Of a DNA stretch of 64,000 nt, positions 57,005-64,000 are shown one piece after another. Made by a program: the position numbers and the translations under genes. Position 1 is the first letter of the stretch; each line of letters opens with the position of its first letter. A model generated the notes under the pieces. It had not been told where the DNA came from, searched no databases, and worked only from the letters and a program-made list of their open reading frames with translations. The DNA lies in the NCBI GenBank assembly GCA_027922465.2, contig BQMF02000059.1, positions 558,001 through 622,000 of the forward strand. The letters run 5' to 3'. Source of the stretch: Turritopsis dohrnii (Eukaryota > Cnidaria > Hydrozoa > Anthoathecata > Oceaniidae).

Positions 57005-57967
57005 GATTGGAGAATTTGAAGTGATAAACTGTATCATTATCTTCGCAGCTTTACGAAAAATAGTAGAAATAGTGTCTAATCATTGTGTTTAAACAGCACT
57101 GTTTATATAATGTTAGATAAATTTTAGGTAGTACGCACAATCATCCTTTATTACTGATAGAATATAGCTATTCCTTAAACTGCAGAAACAGAGTCCTTCT
57201 GTGTCTAATAATCAAGGGTTTGGTAAATCTGAAAAAATAAGTAAGGAAAATCGTAAATGTTCATACATCATATGGGTTTTCTTTGCTTATAATATCATTG
57301 GTCAAATTGGACTCTCTTTGATTACTTTAGAAGTTTAGAATTTCAAAATTTAGTTTTCCAAAACTTACGCAAATTAAAGAAATTATTAATATTTTATAAC
57401 AATTTTTGTGACAATTTTGACGTTCGGATTTTTTTTGGTGCGTTAGTAATCTGATTCGTAAAGTACAAAGAAAATACAAGTGTGCAAACAATCCATTTCA
57501 CAAAGCTTATTCAATGTCCAAATATTTAATTATATTCTATTGGTTTCTCAATCATATTTCTATGCAGGATTACGTCGGAAAAATTGGTAAAATTATTTCC
57601 TATTACTGATGTCAATAAAGCGGACCAGAGTATTCAATGACTGTTCTTCGTGAACGAATCATGCTAAATTTGAAGATATCATAAACAATCTTTCTGTTAA
57701 TTTTTAAGATCAACGATATTCAGCGATTATACTCGACATTTTGTGTATTGGGAAGTTTGTTGTAATAACAATACACAAATAAACTACATCATTAACCTTC
57801 CGTTCCTACCATGCGATGAAAATGCATCGCCTTCCATGTGATCTAAATTATTGCCTTTAAACTCGTTAAATTAGGCTGCTATATAATAATAATTTAATTG
57901 TTTCATTACTGGAATTTTATTAAAACCATCATCATCATCATCATTAACCATCATTATTAAAATCATC
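57005..57967. other. 3' flank of gene 3
   Basis: It matches the flanks of genes 1 and 2 up to about 57735 (ATATTCAGCGATTATACTC). An ATCATC-rich stretch at about 57918-57968 precedes the pseudogene. Confidence 0.55.
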
Positions 57968-58480
57968 ATGAAAACTTTGCAACTCTGTTCTTATATTATT
58001 CAGGTAACGAATTTTATTATTATCATTGTATCATTGGGTAGGAATAGCATTAAAACTGGATATAACGGAGCTGAAGGAATTTGTACCGTTGCAGTTGCAA
58101 ATAGTTAAACTTCATTCAACGAGCACCTTAAGAAAGCATAGCATATTTTCACTGGTTAAGAAAATCAGATCAATTGCAAGTGAAACTGCAAAGGATGGAA
58201 ATTTAAATGTACTGAGGAAGAATATTCAAAACGTTTCATGATATTAAAAAGTCTTAAAATGGGTACTTATGTTGATCCTTTGGTTACATACAAATGGCAT
58301 ACACACAAATTTACTGATTTCACAACACGTGCAAAAGTGCGGTTGTAACACATACATTGGCCCTAAAGCAAATCCAGAAAGACCCCCTCTAATGTGGTCT
58401 GAAAATGGTGAAGCATATAATGTCCTTTAACAGGCTTAGAAGATCTGAATAGACCCCAAAATTTTACAAACTACATATAG
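57968..58480 (+). pseudogene. Ancient fourth copy of the secreted-protein gene
   Basis: From an ATG at 57968 the frame runs through a hydrophobic leader into SIKTGYNGAEGICTVAVANS, which lines up with DIKHGPHGAEGMCGVAVRDR of the intact copies, then hits TAA at 58106. Homology continues through stops and frameshifts: FNEHLKKA (about 58116), AAAGTCTTAAAATGGGTAC (about 58248) against KVLNHAHI, CGCNTYIGPKANPERPP (about 58340-58390) against CRCAYSSPANIRPGF, and PLTGLEDLNRPQNF (about 58424-58465) against PLVPEGEDMSRPGHF. It is far more diverged than the other three copies and lacks the 0.5 kb repeat upstream. Confidence 0.75.
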
Positions 58481-58538
58481 AGTTTTACTAATATGTATGG
58501 GTTACTAGTACCCAAGTAAACATTTTTACCGAGTGTAA

Positions 58539-58808
58539 CTGCGAAATAGATGTGTCAAATTCGCCTTTCCCAAGAGCGATCCCCGTGACGAAAATTTCAA
58601 TTTGGGAATTGGAAACCTTGTTGTAGAACTCGAAAAACTGATCAAAAAAGTGTATGGCATTGTTTCGCTACGATCAACCGTTAGAAAAATATCGCCGATC
58701 ACGGATGTTGATGACGTCATAGCCGCACCACCCAACATCGAATCCAGGGTATCTTGCCTTTTCGATGTACGGGATAGCGGCAAAGAAGATCCTGGCAAAC
58801 GCTACTGA
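58539..58808 (+). CDS. Unexplained ORF, possibly an exon
   Basis: Open from 58539 to the stop at 58806-58808, with less AT-rich composition than the surroundings. It reads FAFPKSDPRDENFNLGIGN, a helix VVELEKLIKKVYGIVSLRS and VDDVIAAPPNIESRVSCLF. There is no early ATG; an AG at 58548-58549 could be an acceptor. A 90-codon frame on the opposite strand overlaps it, so the strand is uncertain. No family is recognised; it could be a transposon remnant. Confidence 0.3.
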   Translation: MRNRCVKFAFPKSDPRDENFNLGIGNLVVELEKLIKKVYGIVSLRSTVRKISPITDVDDVIAAPPNIESRVSCLFDVRDSGKEDPGKRY

Positions 58809-59081
58809 ATTAACGAATTATATTGGCTGAAAATAATACAACGACCGCAGTACCAGTATAAATTTAAATTTTAAATTTTATGTACCAGAAAGAGAATTCT
58901 GTGAAGAAAATAAACGGACACTGTGTCCAAAGTCAGCACAAGCCGGTGTTTCAGAGGCCACATGAGCTAGTCTTTCTAGTGATGAAATTTGTTTTAAATA
59001 TAAAATGTCACACACAAATAAATAATATATGATATAAGGCAAGCAAAATCACTCCTGTTTTAAAGCAGATATCTCCTCCTA

Positions 59082-59104
59082 TCTCTCTCTCTCTCTCTCT
59101 CTCT
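59082..59104. repeat. (TC)n microsatellite
   Basis: A run of TC dinucleotides at the 3' break of the LINE fragment 59106-59886. Confidence 0.95.
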
Positions 59105-59105
59105 T

Positions 59106-59886
59106 TTTATGATAGCTCCTTATATAACACAATGCACTGTCAGAAAACCCATAAGCATGTAGTTTAGCAATTAATAAATCATGATCGACACAATTGAATG
59201 CCTTACTTAAATCGAATAATAGCGCGCCTACAATATTTCCTTCATTAAGCTTCCTATGCGAAGACTCTAACATGTGAAGCAAATGTTGGCTTCCTAAAGC
59301 CTGACAAAAGAGGAGAGAATTTCTTATGCATAAAATAATGAATCTGGTCATACATTATCCTTTCGAATATTTTAGATAAACTGCTTAATTTGCTAATCGG
59401 ACGATAATTCAATTTTGAGGACCCAGATCCGTTTTTACACATCGGGCAAACATCATCTAATTTCACTTGTTGCGTAAAAACGTTATCGTCGACCGATTTA
59501 TCAAACAGTTTACAAAAATGATTTTTATATATGTCAGCATATTTTTTCAGTATTTTTGGCGGAATCTCACCTTCTGGACCAGATTTGTTTTCTTTAAGCG
59601 TATCGATGTAGGTTTTCATATCGTCAGCAGAAATATGTTGAAAGGACATTTTTTGTGTAGATTCGAAATTAATTTCAATCCATTTCACACTTGGATGATT
59701 TTCATATTTTTTGATGATTTCGTTCAACGTAGAATCATTTTCAATGAACGGGAGTGAATTATCACCAGTTCTCAGATCTTGTGTGATGTTAATATAGTGA
59801 TCATTCATGATGTTTGCAATAACCTCGTCATCTTTGATAACTTCGTCATTTTCAACCAGTGATTGTGTATACAATTTTTCACACAC
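59106..59886 (-). pseudogene. LINE A: reverse transcriptase fragment
   Basis: The minus strand encodes ENHPSVKWI, an ISADDMKTYIDTLKENKSGP block, LDDVCPMCKNGSGSSKLNYRPIS, LSKIFERI-YDQI and GALLFDLSKAFNCVDHDLLIAKLHAYGF. These are RT fingers to palm block A of a Jockey/CR1-like LINE, related to the one at 16519-19275. A frame change occurs at about 59290. It is truncated at the 3' side by the (TC)n run and abuts the A-rich 3' tail of LINE B at its 5' side. Confidence 0.8.
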
Positions 59887-59887
59887 T

Positions 59888-62830
59888 TTATTTATTTATT
59901 TATTTATTTACGAATCTTTTTACAGGATGGTAACTTCAGTAATACAAAATAAATTATAGTACTGTTATCAATTTTAGTCCTGTGGGAAAATAATAAACAA
60001 AATAAACAAAGTTAAAAATTCTTGTTATGTGAAAATGCAGAAATAATAGTAGCAATAAGGTCGATAGGAGAGTGACCACAGGAAACGGATTTTCTGCATG
60101 TTCACATAGCGGAGAAAAAGTTACATTACAGATGTGCCAGATAGGAAGCAATGCGTTTGTACGGAAGGGCTATACGTGAGGAAACTGATATGCTACTACA
60201 ATAGTAGAAATTAGACTGTGATACAAACTGATAACAGTAATGAAATCAAACGAAATGCTTCTTCAGAAATTCGTGAAACTTTTCACGATTTTCTATCTTT
60301 CTGGCTGAAATTGGAAGTGAGTTATATAATTTCCCGGCTGAGAAAAAACACTCCCTTCTTTGCAAATTCCAGTTTTACTGCTGGTAGTTTCAATAGGTAC
60401 GTGTTGCCATCGAGTTGCCAGCGCAGCTTTTTGAGTAAATTCAAGCGGCCAACGGCTTTCTTGTAACTCTTGCTCGAATAAGCATGCAAGTTTAATGAAG
60501 GATCAATGTCCACACCAAGATATCTATATGCAGTGGTTACATTCACTATATTCTCTTTGTAGGTAACGATAGGAGGACGATCGACGATCGTCTTTCCTTT
60601 TTTCAGGTTTAAGATTAGCTCATTCTCTTCAAACCATTCTGCAAGATTATACAAGTCTGCTGTCAGATGGGACTCAATGATTTCAACGGACTTTCCAGGG
60701 ACGTACAAAACGGTGTCGTCAGCATATTTTATGATACTTGATCGCTTGACATGGTCCACAATATCGTTTGCAAAAAGTATAAACAGAAGAGGCCCCAAAA
60801 TTGACCCCTGTGGTACACCGCACGTTACAAACTCAGTAGCAGATACAATACCCCATGATACAATACAAACTGCTTCCTGGAAAAAAGGTAGTCAGTAAAC
60901 CACTCAAGCTGTATATCTTTAATTCCGTACGTGGATAGCTTGAGAAGCAATTTTGCGTGCGACAGAGTGTCAAAGGCTTTGCTGAAGTCAATGAAAATAC
61001 AGCCAGTAAGAAGCCCTTTATCGGCATTTCTTCGTCGCATAACAGAGTAACGGCTTGTTCAGTATATCTTCTTGCTCGGAACCCGAACTGCTGTTTCGAG
61101 AGGAGGTTATTGCTCGAAAGGTACTCGACTAATCGCTTGTGAACTACCTTTTCTGCAATTTTCGATATGACGGGTAGCACTGAGATCGGTCTGTAGTTTC
61201 CACACTGATTGGTTACCCCACTTTTGAATAGTGGGGTAATCTTTGCTATTTTCCAGTCAGAAGGGAACTTGCCTGTGCGTAACGATAAGTTTATTATGTA
61301 GGCTAGCGGTGACGCGATAACAGTGGCGGTATCTTTTAACAGATTTGGTGGAAGATCGTCATGGCCTGCTGACTTTTACATTTCAACTGCTTTAGGTGTT
61401 TCGCCACTTCTACAACGGATACATAAGTAAATCGGAAAATTTCACTGGTACGAGTAAGCATTTTTTGTGGTTTACGCCAAGTAAAGTTTGTCAGCGGATA
61501 AGCAGCACTCTTGAGAGTTGACACAATTGTTGAAAAGTATTTGCAAAATTCTTTAGCGATTTCACTTGGGTCTTCAATTTTTGTTTCATATGATTGAAAC
61601 GACTTTTCTATACAAACAGATTTCGATTTGGATGGAAAAATACGCTTAATAGTTGACCAGAACCCATCTGGATTATTACAGTTTTCAGAAAGAAGCATTC
61701 TTGTATATGTTGATTTAGGAATAATAATGGTGCTTTGCTTGTCTAGCCATCTTTACACATTTATTACTTTGTATTCGAAAGTTGTTCCAGTTAACAACAG
61801 TCTGTTTTTTTGTTTTTTTTGAAGAGGTTGTGAAACTTCGTTCGTAGCATTATCTCTTTTCGAACGCGTTTAGTTAGGAATGGTGAGTTATAACCTCGAA
61901 AGATCTTCTTTTTCAATGGAGCGTGTTGGTCAAGTAGTGTTTTGAGATGGTGTTCGAAATTACTGTAATTCGCGGACTAGTGTTTAATAAAATCCGTGGG
62001 GTCTTGTTTAAAGTTATGCTCATTAAAATGTCGGTAGCAGCGATAATTTATGTCTTTAAGTTCCTTTTTCGGTATTTCTATATTCAGAAAAGTTAGTGTC
62101 ATACTATAATGATCAGACAAATCATTTTCTAGTACATTTGTGTGTTGGAAACGCTTCGATTCGGAGACCCAAATGTGGTTAATACAGGAAGGAGTCTGAA
62201 GTGACTTGAAGCACGTCGGGGTTTTGATGAGGTTCTTTAGATTGTAATCAGTGTAAAATATTTTCATTGTTTCATTCGATTCTTCTGCGTTGAAGTCACA
62301 CAATAAAATGACATTTTCGTATTTTAATCTTGATATGGCTTCACAAATAGTGCTAGTGAAGCATTCAAGGTTTTGTGAGGGAGATCTATAGATGCCGAGA
62401 ACAAGCCATTTTTGTTTCCGTAAATTGACTTCTATAAAGATTGCTTCGACGTCATGGGGTAAAACTTTGACTTTGAGCTGTTTGCATTATAATGATGTCA
62501 TTTATATACATCATGATACCTCCTCCATACTTGTTTTTGTCCCTTCGGAATGGTGGGTAGTAATCAGTCATGTGAAATTGAGCATTTGTGAAACTGTCAT
62601 CGAATTTTGACTCAGAGACAAAAAATATATCTGCATTACCTCTGATGAGACTATGTAGTTCATCAAATTTGTTTCTTATTTAGTTTATGTTGAGGTGCCC
62701 GATCAATAATTGGAAGGGTATCTATTTCTCAACGACTTTAAGTGTCCAATGCATTAATGTTGAATCACTCCAAAAATAACAGTCTTCTATAGGTAGATCA
62801 ATTTCCTTAATGACTAATCTTAATGACTAG
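59888..62830 (-). pseudogene. LINE B: endonuclease-reverse transcriptase with several breaks
   Basis: The 3' end on the minus strand is a (TAAA)n tail at about 59888-59908. RT motifs are NYRPISVLPVISKIAEKVV (about 61140-61195), FIDFSKAFDTLSHAKLL (about 60950-61005), GSILGPLLFILFANDI then KYADDTVLY (about 60700-60800). Endonuclease motifs are found at about 62545-62645 (DIFFVSESKFDDSF, then RRDKNKYGGG) and SDHYSMTL near 62090-62120. The frame is interrupted at about 60800-60850, 60905-61000, 61340 and 61980-62300, so the copy is dead. The right boundary is approximate. Confidence 0.8.
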
Positions 62831-62939
62831 GCTTTCTCAGATGCGTCTCCAAAAACATGCAGCTGAAAGCTTTGGAGAGTTAGAAATTGTGTAGCATCTT
62901 CCTACTTTGAAAGAGTCTAGCATAGTTAGGCCATTTTGC

Positions 62940-64000
62940 CATTGTTGCTATTTCATTTCAATTTCATTGCTGATGTTTTCAACCCAATTTGTCATTTCTT
63001 TCGGTATCTCTTGAAGAATCATCTTTGTTGTTACAATGTAAGCAAATAGAAATCCTATTGGGTCGAATTGAGCTGACGACACTAAGAATACCTCTCTTTG
63101 TCTTTGTTTGAGTCAGATTACCAGGAAACAAAATGTGAGGATGTCCCCTTTTGTGTCCCATTTTACACCAAGTGCTCTAATTGAGTCGCTGTTACCATCA
63201 ACTTGGGTATTTGTTGATGGGGATACCAAGTCTTGCGGTAAGTATTTGAGCAGTTCACTACTGTTACTCATAAACTTTGTTAGTCGAAGTCCACCAAGTC
63301 TTGCAGCCTTTATCAATTGTTGGCTGATTTGTTTTCCAAATGCCACATTTGGAACAGATTTGAGCAAGTCGTCGACATAGAATGATTTCAATATACTTTC
63401 AAAGTTCTCTTGTCGATCTCTTGCACAACGTTTTAATGCGTAGTTTGCACAAGTTGGCTAATCTTTGGCACCAAAAACATGGACTAACGTTTGATATATA
63501 TCAGGTGATTGGTCCAACTCGATGTTGTCCTTCCATAAAAACCTCGGTCAGTTGCCTCGGTGTCTGTGGAGAATGCAATTGGGTATAGTCAAAATCTCAG
63601 CAAAACACCAACCACATTATTCAGAAGGTCTGAACCGGTTAGTAATGCCTCATTCAGACTGCATCCTTGAAATTTAGCAGCAACGTCAAAAACTACTCTG
63701 ATCTTGCCAGGTTTATTTAGATTAAAGACTGGACGATGTGGCAGGTACCAAGTTCTAGGAGTTGAATGAGCAGTCTCATCCGAGTTCAATTTCTTTGCAT
63801 GTCCTGCGCTGACATACTTGTTTATAGTATCGTGATACATTTTGTAGAGAGTATAATCTTGTTCTACTCAGATTATCAAATCTTTTTTCTGCTAAATCAC
63901 GGTTATTTGGAAGCTTCACGTTGTTTTTCTATAGCATAGGTACGGTGTATTTCCCATCTTTGAATGTTGTTTCTGACTCCAACTTCTTTCACAATTGTTA
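62940..64000 (-). pseudogene. BEL/Pao LTR-retrotransposon pol fragment
   Basis: Minus-strand motifs in order are YHDTINKYVSAGHA (about 63800-63840), WYLPHRPVFN (about 63720-63750), KIRVVFDVAAKFQGCSLN (about 63655-63710), the catalytic FYVDDLLKSVP (about 63350-63385), GGLRLTKFMSNS (about 63270-63300), LGVKWD (about 63165-63185) and RGILSVVSS (about 63060-63085). This is the RT of BEL/Pao pol. Frameshifts lie at about 63590 and 63110. It runs off the right edge; no LTR is seen. Confidence 0.85.

Overview
The window is AT-rich animal DNA, rich in transposable elements. Coding exons have eukaryotic GT-AG splice signals, and almost every transposon class found in invertebrates is present: DIRS-order, Jockey/CR1-like LINEs, Penelope-like, BEL/Pao, Helitron/Helentron, Crypton-like, CACTA-like, hAT-like MITE and fold-back elements. 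No bacterial operons or organelle genes are visible. The transposon mix fits an invertebrate such as a cnidarian, sponge or mollusc, but the sequence alone does not fix the phylum.

The host part is a tandem segmental duplication. Three closely related genes at 9127-9966, 28169-29008 and 56222-57004 (all +) encode an unrecognised secreted protein with a signal peptide and four cysteines in the mature chain. Each gene lies at the right end of a duplicated block whose left part is non-coding and holds 3 to 5 copies of a ~0.5 kb tandem repeat. A fourth, much older copy is a pseudogene at about 57968-58480. A gene-less piece of the downstream flank lies at about 48590-49500. Comparing the blocks exposes later insertions: a ~1.7 kb insertion with a fold-back element in block 2, and a 1.94 kb insertion with 8-bp flanking duplications in block 3.

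Elements from left to right: a DIRS-order retrotransposon at the left edge (1-3320: RT/RNase H broken, tyrosine recombinase open); block 1 with gene 1; a decayed Helentron on the minus strand (12790-16150: Rep, Pif1-like helicase, endonuclease); a 5'-truncated LINE with a long open frame (16519-19437); block 2 with gene 2; a Penelope-like GIY-YIG fragment (31760-32056); a 0.9 kb inverted-repeat element (33051-33971); a small ORF with two SUMO-interaction-like motifs (35086-35274); a 123-bp satellite (35621-37016); and a Crypton-like tyrosine recombinase with a Myb-like tail (37542-39263, minus).

Next comes the most striking object, an apparently complete 8.05 kb CACTA-like transposon (39999-48049). 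It has matching inverted ends and subterminal repeats. It carries a DDE transposase, a six-finger C2H2 protein gene on the other strand, and a multi-exon gene resembling the SAMD3-like family. Block 3 with gene 3 follows, then the old pseudogene copy, two broken LINEs and a BEL/Pao fragment running off the right edge.
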